Source: Sinorhizobium fredii (GTDB lineage: Bacteria; Pseudomonadota; Alphaproteobacteria; Rhizobiales; Rhizobiaceae). From it: a stretch of 64,000 nucleotides of DNA. The notes beneath the pieces are model-generated. The model was not told the origin of the DNA. It saw only the letters and a list, made by a program, of their open reading frames with translations, and searched no databases. Positions 1 through 8,324 of this stretch are shown one piece after another. How positions within the stretch are numbered: position 1 is the stretch's first letter; every line of letters begins with the position of its first letter. Location: contig NZ_CP024307.1 of assembly GCF_002944405.1 (NCBI RefSeq), forward strand, positions 3,453,001 through 3,517,000, written 5' to 3'. The position numbers were made by a program, and so were the translations under genes.

Positions 1-1
1 C

Positions 2-322
2 GAAAAGAACGCCTACTGGTACGGCTCGCGCCTGTCGCTGGAGGAAACCCGCCGCATCGCCCCCTATCAGAACGCCACCGGCCTGCAGGTGACGAGCGCC
101 GTTCTCGCCGGCATGGTCTGGGCGCTGGAGAACCCGAAGGCCGGCATCGTCGAGGCCGACGAGATGGACTACAGGCGCTGCCTCGAAGTGCAGCTTCCCT
201 ATCTCGGTCCGGTCGAAGGCCACTACACCGATTGGACGCCGCTCGACGGCCGGCCCGGCCTCTTCCCGGAAGACATCGACACCAAGGACCCCTGGCAGTT
301 CAAGAACATCCTTGTCCGCTAA
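2..322 (+). CDS. hss: Homospermidine synthase, C-terminal part (5' end outside window)
   Basis: The frame is open from the window edge and ends in TAA, giving about 106 C-terminal residues. The segment contains NATGLQVTSAVLAGMVWALENP and ends DPWQFKNILVR, which I recognise as the tail of bacterial homospermidine synthase. This NAD-dependent enzyme of the saccharopine dehydrogenase-like superfamily makes homospermidine, the major rhizobial polyamine, from putrescine and/or spermidine. The N-terminal NAD-binding half is not in the window, so completeness cannot be judged. A GC-rich hairpin follows the stop. The call rests on sequence recognition of the C-terminus and on its usual rhizobial neighbours (omp10, 5'-nucleotidase, hemH). 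Confidence 0.8.
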   Translation, partial: EKNAYWYGSRLSLEETRRIAPYQNATGLQVTSAVLAGMVWALENPKAGIVEADEMDYRRCLEVQLPYLGPVEGHYTDWTPLDGRPGLFPEDIDTKDPWQFKNILVR

Positions 323-329
323 GCCGATT

Positions 330-357
330 GCGCCCGGAGCTCGCTGGCTCCGGGCGC
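330..357 (+). terminator. Strong hairpin after hss, possible terminator
   Basis: An 11-bp perfect stem (GCGCCCGGAGC / GCTCCGGGCGC) with a 6-nt loop starts 8 nt after the hss stop codon. There is no T-run after it, so it may be an mRNA 3' stabiliser or a weak terminator rather than a classical intrinsic terminator. Confidence 0.45.
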
Positions 358-616
358 CCCGACCATGATTGTCGCGCCGCGGCGCCGCTTCCTCCTCTTG
401 CTTGCAGCTCACAACTGAACGGCGAAATCGAAAGCCTCCTGCGGCTTGGGCGCAACGCCCGGCGTACAAAGTCGCCCTGGAACGCTGTTCCGCTGCTCAA
501 TTTGCCGTCAAGCCGGTTCCGGCGGAGCGAATTATGCGGTAGAGCGGGGCGAACAGAAGTCTGTAGCGGCATTGCGTTTGCATTCCGCTTCAACTCGTGA
601 CGCGGGAGAAACGCCG

Positions 617-982
617 ATGAAGCCACTCGCCATACTGACCATTCTCGCAACCGCCACGGCGCTTGCATCCTGCCAGTCGTCTCCGAGGGAAATCCGCCAG
701 GCGCCGCAGGCGCGGGCGAGCGGCGTGGAGGGCGCCTGGGTCGATCCGAACGGCATTATCTCTACCTTTGCCGGCGGCACCTTCTCGACGCGCACCACCG
801 ACACCAACCAGCTTCTCGCTTCCGGCACCTATGTGAATGTCAGCCCGACGCTCGTCGAGATCAACATGACCTCTCTGGTCAGGAATACCCAATCCAGGGT
901 CAACTGCGCGCTCGTATCACCGGCGCAGCTGAACTGCACGACGGATGCAGGCGCCCAATTCTCGCTCGCCCGCCAGGGCTGA
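617..982 (+). CDS. omp10: Outer-membrane lipoprotein, Omp10 family
   Basis: A 121-residue lipoprotein. The N-terminus [19 protein letters not shown] is a lipoprotein signal peptide with lipobox ALASC, so Cys19 is the predicted lipidated residue. The mature part has [37 protein letters not shown] and [15 protein letters not shown], the conserved blocks of Brucella/rhizobial Omp10. The frame is open further upstream, but ATG 617 places the signal peptide correctly and is preceded by a GGGAGAA element. It is monocistronic, with its own strong terminator. Omp10-type proteins are surface-exposed outer-membrane lipoproteins; their molecular function is not settled. Confidence 0.88.
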   Translation: MKPLAILTILATATALASCQSSPREIRQAPQARASGVEGAWVDPNGIISTFAGGTFSTRTTDTNQLLASGTYVNVSPTLVEINMTSLVRNTQSRVNCALVSPAQLNCTTDAGAQFSLARQG

Positions 983-1005
983 GCAGAGATCCGACAATGC
1001 ATGTC

Positions 1006-1036
1006 AAAGAAGCCTCCGACCGGAGGCTTCTTTGTT
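1006..1036 (+). terminator. Intrinsic terminator of omp10
   Basis: A perfect 13-bp inverted repeat (AAAGAAGCCTCCG / CGGAGGCTTCTTT) lies 24 nt after the omp10 stop and ends in a T-rich tail (CTTCTTTGTTTC). Confidence 0.88.
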
Positions 1037-1206
1037 TCTGAGCCGGCTTAACCCTACTTGGAATCCGGCAAAGAAGAGACGTGTTTAGCGCTTGAAGTCC
1101 GGCGCGACTGATGAAAACATCCGGCCTGCTGAAATGCCTCGGCCGGGCGATGATTTCCGACTGGGGCCTGCAATCGGCTGAAGACGACAGGCAACAGGAG
1201 AACATC

Positions 1207-3084
1207 ATGATCAAATCCATGCGGACCGGCCTCATCACCGCATCCCTTCTCGCCCTTTCATCGGGCGCCGCCTTCGCCGATTACGAATTGAACATCCTGC
1301 ATATCAACGATCTGCACTCGCGCATCGAGTCGATCAACAAGTTCGATTCGACCTGCTCGGCCGAGGAGGAAGGCAAGAACGAGTGCTTCGGCGGCGTCGC
1401 CCGTCTGAAGACGCTGATCGACCATAAGCGCCAGGAGCTTACCGGCAAGAACGTGCTTCTGCTCAATGCCGGCGACAACTTTCAAGGATCGCTGTTCTTC
1501 ACCACCTATAAGGGCGCGGCGGAAGCGGAATTCCTGAACCTGATGAAGTTCGACGCGATGACCGTCGGCAACCACGAGTTCGACGAAGCCGAGGACGGTC
1601 TCGCGAGCTTCCTCGACAAGGTCAAGTTCCCCGTCGTCACCGCCAATGTTCTTCCTAGCCACAAGTCGAAGATCGGCGACCGTATCAAGCCGTCGATCGT
1701 GCTCGACCTCGGCGGCCAGAAGATCGGCATTGTCGGCGCGGTCGCCAACGACACGCCGGAGCTCTCCTCGCCGGGCCCGGACATCCTGATCGGCGAGGAC
1801 GTGGCGACGATCACCAGCGCCGTCGACGAGCTGAAGAAACAGGGCCTTAACAAGATCGTCGCGCTGACGCATGTCGGCTATCCGCGCGACCTCGCAGCGA
1901 TCGCCAAGATCCCGGATGTGGACGTCGTGGTCGGCGGCCATTCCCACAGCCTCCTCTCCAACACCGACGAGAAGGCCGAAGGCCCCTATCCGACGATGGT
2001 CGACAACCCCGGCGGCTACAAGGTGCCGGTGGTCCAGGCGGGCTCCTACAGCAAGTATCTCGGCGACCTCGTCGTCACGTTCGACGACAGCGGCGTCGTC
2101 AAGGCCGCCAAGGGCGATCCGATCCTAGTCGATTTCTCCATCAAGCCGGATGAGGCAGTGGTCGCGCGCGTCAAGGAGCTCGCTAAGCCGATCGAAGAAC
2201 TGCGCACGAAGATCGTCGCCAAAACGGAAGCGCCGATCGACGGATCGCGCGAGAATTGCCGGGCGAAGGAATGCGAGATGGGCAGTCTCGTCGCCGATGC
2301 CCTGCTCGACCGCGTCAAGGGCCAGGGCGTGACGATCGCCATCACCAATGGCGGTGGCCTGAGGGCCTCGATCGACGCCGGCGACGTGACGATGGGCGAA
2401 GTGATCACGGTGCTGCCCTTCCAGAACACCGTCGCGACCTTCCAGTTGAAGGGTGCCGATATCCGCGCGGCGCTGGAGAACGGCGTCAGCCAGGTCGAGG
2501 AAGGCGGCGGGCGGTTCCCGCAAGTGGCCGGCCTCAAATTCTCCTTCGATCGTTCAAAGCCCGCCGGCAGCCGCCTTGTTTCGATCCAGGTGAAGGAGGG
2601 TGACGCCTTCAAGCCGCTCGATCCGGAAAAGACTTATTCGCTCGTCAGCAACAATTTCATGCGCGGCGGCGGCGACGGCTACGCGGTCTTCAAATCCAAG
2701 GGCGAGAACGCCTACGACTACGGTCCGGGTCTCGAAACGGTGCTGGCAGACTATCTTGCGGCGCATCAGCCGTTCAAACCCTATACGGACGGCCGCATTT
2801 CGGAGGTCGCCGCTGCGGCCGGCACGACGCCGGCGGAACCGGCTGCCGAAACCAAGCCGGCCGAAGGCGCTGCCGCGGCACCCGCCGCCCAGCCATCGGG
2901 CGGAACCGCATCGGCCGCTGGCGGACCGCAGAAGCACGTCATCGCCCGGGGCGACACGCTCTGGGATTTGGCCGAGTCCTTCTACGGCAACGGCTTCGAG
3001 TGGAAGAAAATCGCGGCAGCCAATGGCGATCCGGCCCCGCGCGCGCTCGAGATCGGGAGGGAACTGGAGATTCCGGCGAAGTAA
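1207..3084 (+). CDS. Periplasmic 5'-nucleotidase/2',3'-cyclic phosphodiesterase with C-terminal LysM
   Basis: A 625-residue exported metallophosphoesterase. A Sec signal peptide (residues 1-24, ending AAFA) precedes the calcineurin-like domain with metal ligands NDLHS (34-38) and GNHEFD (121-126), then a 5'-nucleotidase C-terminal domain (ITNGGGLR, NNFMRGGGDGY). A Pro/Ala/Glu linker of about 50 residues leads to a LysM domain (about 577-624: HVIARGDTLWDLAESFYGNGFEWKKI). The reaction is hydrolysis of extracellular nucleotides to nucleosides and phosphate; LysM suggests anchoring to peptidoglycan. The frame is open upstream, but ATG 1207 has an AGGAG ribosome site 6-7 nt before it and begins the signal peptide. 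It is followed by its own terminator. Confidence 0.88.
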   Translation: MIKSMRTGLITASLLALSSGAAFADYELNILHINDLHSRIESINKFDSTCSAEEEGKNECFGGVARLKTLIDHKRQELTGKNVLLLNAGDNFQGSLFFTTYKGAAEAEFLNLMKFDAMTVGNHEFDEAEDGLASFLDKVKFPVVTANVLPSHKSKIGDRIKPSIVLDLGGQKIGIVGAVANDTPELSSPGPDILIGEDVATITSAVDELKKQGLNKIVALTHVGYPRDLAAIAKIPDVDVVVGGHSHSLLSNTDEKAEGPYPTMVDNPGGYKVPVVQAGSYSKYLGDLVVTFDDSGVVKAAKGDPILVDFSIKPDEAVVARVKELAKPIEELRTKIVAKTEAPIDGSRENCRAKECEMGSLVADALLDRVKGQGVTIAITNGGGLRASIDAGDVTMGEVITVLPFQNTVATFQLKGADIRAALENGVSQVEEGGGRFPQVAGLKFSFDRSKPAGSRLVSIQVKEGDAFKPLDPEKTYSLVSNNFMRGGGDGYAVFKSKGENAYDYGPGLETVLADYLAAHQPFKPYTDGRISEVAAAAGTTPAEPAAETKPAEGAAAAPAAQPSGGTASAAGGPQKHVIARGDTLWDLAESFYGNGFEWKKIAAANGDPAPRALEIGRELEIPAK

Positions 3085-3107
3085 GACAATTTGCCTCTGT
3101 GGCAAAG

Positions 3108-3143
3108 GCCGGTGCGGGCTTTCCCGCGCCGGCTTTTCTTTTT
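3108..3143 (+). terminator. Intrinsic terminator after the 5'-nucleotidase gene
   Basis: An 11-bp stem (GCCGGTGCGGG / CCCGCGCCGGC, one G-U pair) with a 4-nt loop is followed by TTTTCTTTTT. Confidence 0.9.
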
Positions 3144-3199
3144 AGAAGGATTTGAAAACAGAGGCGCTGCTAAACATATAAACGCCCGTGAGGAAGACG

Positions 3200-4237
3200 A
3201 TGACAGACCTAGTTGCCGAACCGACCGCCGCTGCTCACCCCGCCGTTAAATCGGGGAAGGTCGGCGTCCTGCTGGTCAATCTCGGCACGCCGGACGGCAC
3301 CGATTACGCTTCCATGCGCCGCTACCTCAAGGAGTTCCTCAGCGACCGCCGCGTCATCGAATGGTCGCGCCTCTTCTGGTACCCGATCCTCTACGGCATC
3401 GTGCTCAACACGCGCCCGCAGAAGGTCGGCAAGGCCTATGAGCTGATCTGGAACAGGGCGCTCAACGAAAGCTGGCTCAGAACCTACACGCGCAACCAGG
3501 CCGCACTGATGGCCGAAGGCTTCGCCGATCGCCCGCACGTCGTCGTCGATTGGGCGATGCGCTACGGCCAGCCTTCGATCGCCTCGCGCATGGAGGCGCT
3601 GCAAAAGCAGGGCTGCGAGCGCATCCTGGTATTTCCGCTCTACCCGCAATATGCAGCGGCAACGACCGCTACGGTCAACGACAAGGCCTTCGAGGCGCTG
3701 TTGAAGATGCGCTGGCAGCCGGCGTTGCGCACCGTCCCTCCTTACCACGACGACCCGGTCTATATCGACGCGCTCGCCACGTCGATCGAGCGCCACCTGG
3801 CAAGGCTCGACTGGCAGCCGGAGGTCGTTCTGGCGTCGTTCCACGGCATTCCGAAAAGCTATTTCGAGCTTGGCGATCCCTATTATTGCCATTGTCAGAA
3901 GACGGCGCGGCTCTTGCGCGAGAGGCTCGGCTGGTCGAAGGAGAAGCTGCAGGTGACCTTCCAGTCGCGCTTTGGACCGGAGGAATGGCTGCAGCCCTAT
4001 ACGGACGCGACGGTCGAGAGGCTCGCCAAGGACGGCGTCAAGCGCATCGCCGTCATCAATCCGGGCTTCGTTTCCGATTGTCTGGAGACGCTGGAAGAAA
4101 TCGCCGGCCAGGCGGCCGAAAGCTTCCATCACAATGGCGGCGAGAAGTTCGCCCATATCCCCTGTCTGAACGACAGCGCCGAAGGCATGGCCGTGCTCAA
4201 CCACGTCGTGCGCCGTGAACTCGAGGGCTGGCTGTAG
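3200..4237 (+). CDS. hemH: Ferrochelatase
   Basis: A 345-residue ferrochelatase, which inserts Fe2+ into protoporphyrin IX in the last step of heme synthesis. Family blocks are visible: VGVLLVNLGTPDG near the N-terminus, SRMEALQKQGCERILVFPLYPQYA, VLASFHGIPKSYFELGDPYYCHCQKT (with the catalytic His of SFHG), TFQSRFGPEEWLQPYT and INPGFVSDCLETLEEI. An in-frame GTG 12 nt upstream is possible, but ATG 3200 is preceded by AGGAAG at good spacing. Length matches alphaproteobacterial HemH. It sits alone between a terminator and the decayed glutaminase gene. Confidence 0.96.
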   Translation: MTDLVAEPTAAAHPAVKSGKVGVLLVNLGTPDGTDYASMRRYLKEFLSDRRVIEWSRLFWYPILYGIVLNTRPQKVGKAYELIWNRALNESWLRTYTRNQAALMAEGFADRPHVVVDWAMRYGQPSIASRMEALQKQGCERILVFPLYPQYAAATTATVNDKAFEALLKMRWQPALRTVPPYHDDPVYIDALATSIERHLARLDWQPEVVLASFHGIPKSYFELGDPYYCHCQKTARLLRERLGWSKEKLQVTFQSRFGPEEWLQPYTDATVERLAKDGVKRIAVINPGFVSDCLETLEEIAGQAAESFHHNGGEKFAHIPCLNDSAEGMAVLNHVVRRELEGWL

Positions 4238-4317
4238 TTGCAGCGCCCTTTCTTCTGATGTAGAATACACCGCTGAGTTGAACGTAGCATTGGTCGCCCG
4301 ACCGCTGAGGAGGGCAC

Positions 4318-5314
4318 GTGGAGCTACTGGATCCCCTCTTCGACCCGCAAAGCTCCTATGTCTCGACAGGGAGCCTTCCGCCGTCCGATCATGTCGCACG
4401 CCTGGTCACGCAGGCCCACGAACGCTTTGCCTCCGTCGCGCTGGGACAGAACTCCCAAGTCTATCCGGCCCTGGCCCACGTGCCGAGCAATCTCTTCGGC
4501 ATTTGCGTCGTGAGCGTTGACGGGCGCGTGTTCGCCGTCGGAGACGCGGAACATGAATTCACCCTCATGAGCGTCTCCAAGCCGTTCATCTTCGCTCTGA
4601 TCTGCGATGTGATCGGCGCCACCGGCGCGCGTGAGCGGCTGGGCGTGAATGCGACCGGCTACGCCTTCACTCCGTTGCCGGGACCGAGCGCAACGCGGAG
4701 GGCCGCAGCAATCCGATGGTCAATGCCGGAGCCATCGCCACGACGAGCCTGGTGCCGGGAGAGACCGAGGAAGCGAAATGGCGCTTCATCAGCGAGGGCC
4801 TGTCTCGCTTTGCCGGAAGGCAGCTGTCCGTCAACGATAAGTCTATGACTCCGCTTCCCGGACAAACTCCCGGAACCGGAGCATTGCCTGGATGCTGGAA
4901 AGCCTCGGCCGCATCTATTGCGATCCCATGGAGGCGACGGAGCTCTATACCCGGCATTGCTCGCTGAACGTCAGCGCCAAAGATCTCGCCGTCATGGGCG
5001 CAACGCTCGCGCATGGCGGCTTCAATCCGCTGACGCGCGAACAGATCGTCAGACCCGAAGTCTGTCACTATGCCTTGGCGGTCATGCTGACCGCCGGCCT
5101 CTACGAGACCTCCGGGGACTGGCTCTACGAGATCGGGCTGCCGGGCAAAAGCGGAATCGGCGGCGGCATCGTTACTGTCTCGCCCGGAAAAGGGGGTCTC
5201 GGCACCTTCGCGCCGCCTCTCGACGAGGCGGGCAACAGCGTCAAGGGACAATTGGTGGCGCAATTCCTGTCACAACGGCTCGGGCTCGATCTGTTGATGT
5301 CACCGCCCGGTTGA
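4318..5314 (+). pseudogene. glsA: Glutaminase (glsA-type), broken by two frameshifts
   Basis: Glutaminase (glutamine to glutamate plus ammonia) spread over three frames. Frame A from GTG 4318 (GAGGAGG ribosome site) carries SKPFIFALICDVIG and LGVNATG. Near 4670-4680 the reading moves to a frame with TERNAEGRSNPMVNAGAIATTSLVPG and LSRFAGRQLSVND. Near 4845 it moves again to VYDSASRTNSRNRSIAWMLESLGRIYCDPMEATELY and on to the natural C-terminus. Each change fits loss of a single base (TTCAACTCC read as TTCACTCC, and AAGGTC read as AAGTC). The serine of MSVSKPF and the NAGAI motif are intact, so breakage is recent or, at these two sites, a sequencing error. It is followed at 58 nt by a broken MFS gene. 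Confidence 0.85.
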
Positions 5315-5372
5315 TGGCCGGCGCGCCGCTTCAGCTAGCTGAAGAAATCGCCAGGTCCAAAGGGGACTATCT

Positions 5373-6985
5373 ATGGCCGCGACGACATCCGCCCAGCAGG
5401 AACTTGCGGAAGAGCGAGCCTCCTGGATTCCCATGGTCGCGATTGCATTCGGCCAGGCGATCATGTCTTTCAATGTGGCGTCCTTGCCCGTCGCGCTTGG
5501 CGGCATGGTCGAAAGTTTCCAGTTTGCACCGACGGTGGTAGCCACCGGCATCGTTGCCTACTCGATGATCGTCGCGGGCTTTGTCATGCTGGGTGCAAAG
5601 CTCGTACAGCGGTTCGGTACGCTGCGCGTCTTCCGGCTGGCTGTCATTGTGTTTGGACTGGCGCAGGTTCTCATGACCTTCAGCCCAAACGCGACGGCCA
5701 TGATCACTGCGCAGGCGCTGTGCGGTGCCGCCGGCGCCGTCATCGTTCCCGTCCTCATCGCCTTGATCGCCGAAAACTACCACGGCACCCAGCAGGCGAC
5801 GGCCTTGGGCGCATTGGGATCGGCCCGGGCAGGCGCCGGCGTGCTGGCATTCCTGATCGGCGGCGTGCTCGGCACCTATATCGGCTGGCGGCCGGTCTTC
5901 GGAATCCTGATCGCCGTCTCGGCGCTCGTCCTGCTGCTGAGCTTCCGGCTCAAGCCAGATCACGGTCGCCCTGAGGTGCGGATCGACTTCCTCGGCGTGC
6001 TGCTTGCCGCATGATTCTAATCAGCTTCGGCTTCAACAATCTGAACGGTTGGGGACTTGCTCTGGCTCGGCCGACTGCACCGTTCAACGTGCTTGGCCTG
6101 TCGCCGGCACCGATCCTGATTCTCATCGGCATCGTGCTCGGCCAGGGATTTCTGCTGTGGACGCGGCGCCGCGAGACGGCCAATCGCACCCCTCTTCTGC
6201 CGCTCGCCGTGCTGGATTCACCACAGGAGCGCGCGGCCGTCTTCGCCATGCTTTCCGTGGTCGCGCTCGAGGCCGCCCTCAACTTTTCGGTGCCGCTCTA
6301 CATCCAGATCGTACAAGGTCGTTCGCCGCTCGCTACCGCCGTCGCCATGCTGCCGTTCAATCTGACAGTGTTCTTCGCTGCCATGCTGATCGTCCGTTTC
6401 TACGGCAGGGTCACGCCACGACAGATCGGCCGTTTGGGGTTTGGGCTCTGTGCCGTAGCGCTCATCTGGCTCGCCTTTGTCGTGCGCAACGACTGGAGTT
6501 CCATTCCCGTGCTCTTCGGACTGGTGCTCTTCGGCATCGGCTAGGGGTCGCTCGTAACCTTGCTGTTCAATGTCCTGGTCACGTCCTCGCCCAAGGAACT
6601 GGCTGGCGACGTCGGTTCGCTCCGGGGGACGGCAAACAACCTTGCCGCCGCCGTCGGCACTGCCGTCGCCGGTGCCTTGCTTGTCGGTCTGCTGAGTTCG
6701 GCGGTCATGCGCCAGCTTGCGGAAAACCCCACGCTGCCGATCGAGATCCAGTCGCAGGTGAACCTCGACAGCATCACCTTTGTCAGCAACGAAAGACTCG
6801 GGAGCATAGTCGCGGCCACCACCGCGACGCCCGAGCAGAAGGCCGAGGCGCTTCGCATCAACACAGAGGCGAGGCTGCGGGCTCTCAAGCTCGGCTTCCT
6901 GATGATGGCCGGGCTCGCTCTCCTGACGATCCTGCCGGCCGGCAAGCTGCCCAACTATCGGCCGGGCGAGATCCCCGAGGGTTGA
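5373..6985 (+). pseudogene. MFS drug-resistance-type transporter (DHA2-like), frameshifted and with an internal stop
   Basis: ATG 5373 has an AAGGGG ribosome site. The first about 213 residues contain several hydrophobic segments typical of EmrB/QacA-type MFS exporters. At 6012-6014 the frame meets TGA right after DFLGVLLAA, while the protein clearly continues one base earlier as MILISFGFNNLNGWG, consistent with loss of one base. A second lesion is an in-frame TAG at 6542-6544 (FGIG*GSLVTLLFNVLVT), where a Gln codon CAG is expected. The C-terminal part runs intact to TGA 6985 (RPGEIPEG). A full-length protein of about 537 residues would be a 14-helix proton-driven exporter. Substrate unknown. 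Confidence 0.85.
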
Positions 6986-6990
6986 AGGCG

Positions 6991-8166
6991 CTACAGCGCG
7001 TTCTTACGAACCCGGCCGTCTTTCATGACGACGGCCACGTTTTTCTCCGGATCTTCGATCAGGCGGATGTCCTCGAGCGGATTGCCATTGAGAACCAGGA
7101 TATCGGCGAGCGCGCCTTCCTGTATGACGCCGAGCTTGCCCGGAAAAGGCGTGCGAAGATTGGAGAGCGCCAGCAGTTCCGCATTGACCGATGTCGCCAT
7201 ACGGTGCGTTTCGGCGTTGGTGTACCAGCGGCTGAGATGGGTGAGCATGATGCCCTGGCGCCGCGTCACTTCAGGGGAGAACAGCACATCCGACACCCAT
7301 GCCGCCTTGATCCCGTGCTTACGAACCAGCTCGTAGGTTCTCGGTGTTCCGGCAAAGACCTGCTGCATGCGTTCGGCCGATGGCCGTGCCTGCGGGGCGA
7401 TATCCTTCGTCGACAGGAAAGGCTGGGTGCTGAGCCAGACTTCCTTGTCGGCCATGAGCCTTGCCGTCTCCTCGTCCATCAGATGCGTATGCTCGATGCA
7501 GCGCACTTCCGCCGCGATCGCCCGCTGGACTGTGTTCGGGGCATAGGCATGGACAGTGACGTGGGTGTTCCAGTCCCGGGCAACGTCAATCGCCGCACGG
7601 AGTTCCTCCTCGCCGAAGGCGCGGACCCGGTATCACGCCGCTGTCGATCGCCTGCTTGAAAGAGAAGACGGGACTGCCCAGGTCACGGACGGCGGTAAAG
7701 CCGCGCAGGAGTGTCCGTTCCGCTTCGGCCGTGGAGGCGGAGAACACGAAGCCTAGATCGCAAGTCGCTATGACCGTCAAGGGAACTGCGGCATACAGCG
7801 TGTGCAGTGCGCATCGATCATGCCCGGCATCAGAACGCGATCGCCGCAATCGATCACGGTCGCGTCGAACGGCGGAGCCCTGTTCGTCGCATCTGTTGCC
7901 CTCGATCAGGACCTGAACCCCGGCCCGCAAAGGTTGGACTTGCCATCGAACAACCGGATTTTGCTCAAGAGAACCTTGGAGGCGGGTCCCTGGGCGAAGG
8001 ATGGCCCAGGCATTATCCCGGTGGCGGCCGCGGCACCCGCACAAGCAAGAAAGCTCCTGCGGGAAAATTCTTCCAAGCGGCGCGATGCTTGCTGTAAAAC
8101 GGGGCTGAAGCAGCCGCAGCCAGTGCCGTGCACGAGGTGTTGATACTTGGTACCCACCCGAATCAT
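6991..8166 (-). pseudogene. Tat-signal amidohydrolase (imidazolonepropionase/prolidase-like), multiply broken
   Basis: Read on the minus strand, a twin-arginine leader (SRRSFLACAGAAAATG) and LLSKIRLFDGKSN are visible near 8110-7940. Another frame then carries RAGVQVLIEGNR and, after a short disrupted stretch, AAVPLTVIATCDLGFVF and LLRGFTAVRDLGSPVFSFKQAIDSGVIPGPR. The metal-binding HxH region is in the disrupted stretch. After GVIPGPR the reading jumps frame directly to RAFGEEELRAAID, so the expected intervening segment (about 60 residues in relatives) is missing. The last 170 residues (RCIEHTHLMDEETARLMADKEVW to VRKNAL) are intact. Substrate of the ancestral enzyme cannot be told. It is convergent with the broken MFS gene, 5 nt apart. 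Exact 5' limit uncertain. Confidence 0.82.
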
Positions 8167-8324
8167 GACGCCGCTCCGGTTTCACGTCATCAGAAGACCA
8201 TGGCCAGACTTTCGTTGGGTGAGCGGAATATCCAATACCGCGTGTATGCGCACGCATGATACGCGCCGCATCAGATCCTGATCGTTGAGCCGGAAAGCCT
8301 TGCCGCTGGCTCCGAGGTCTGCGC

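Noticed and set aside
6004..7659. Long plus-strand frame through the MFS and amidohydrolase remnants
   Set aside because: It is a chance fusion of a shadow of the MFS gene with antisense of the amidohydrolase; no consistent family signal.
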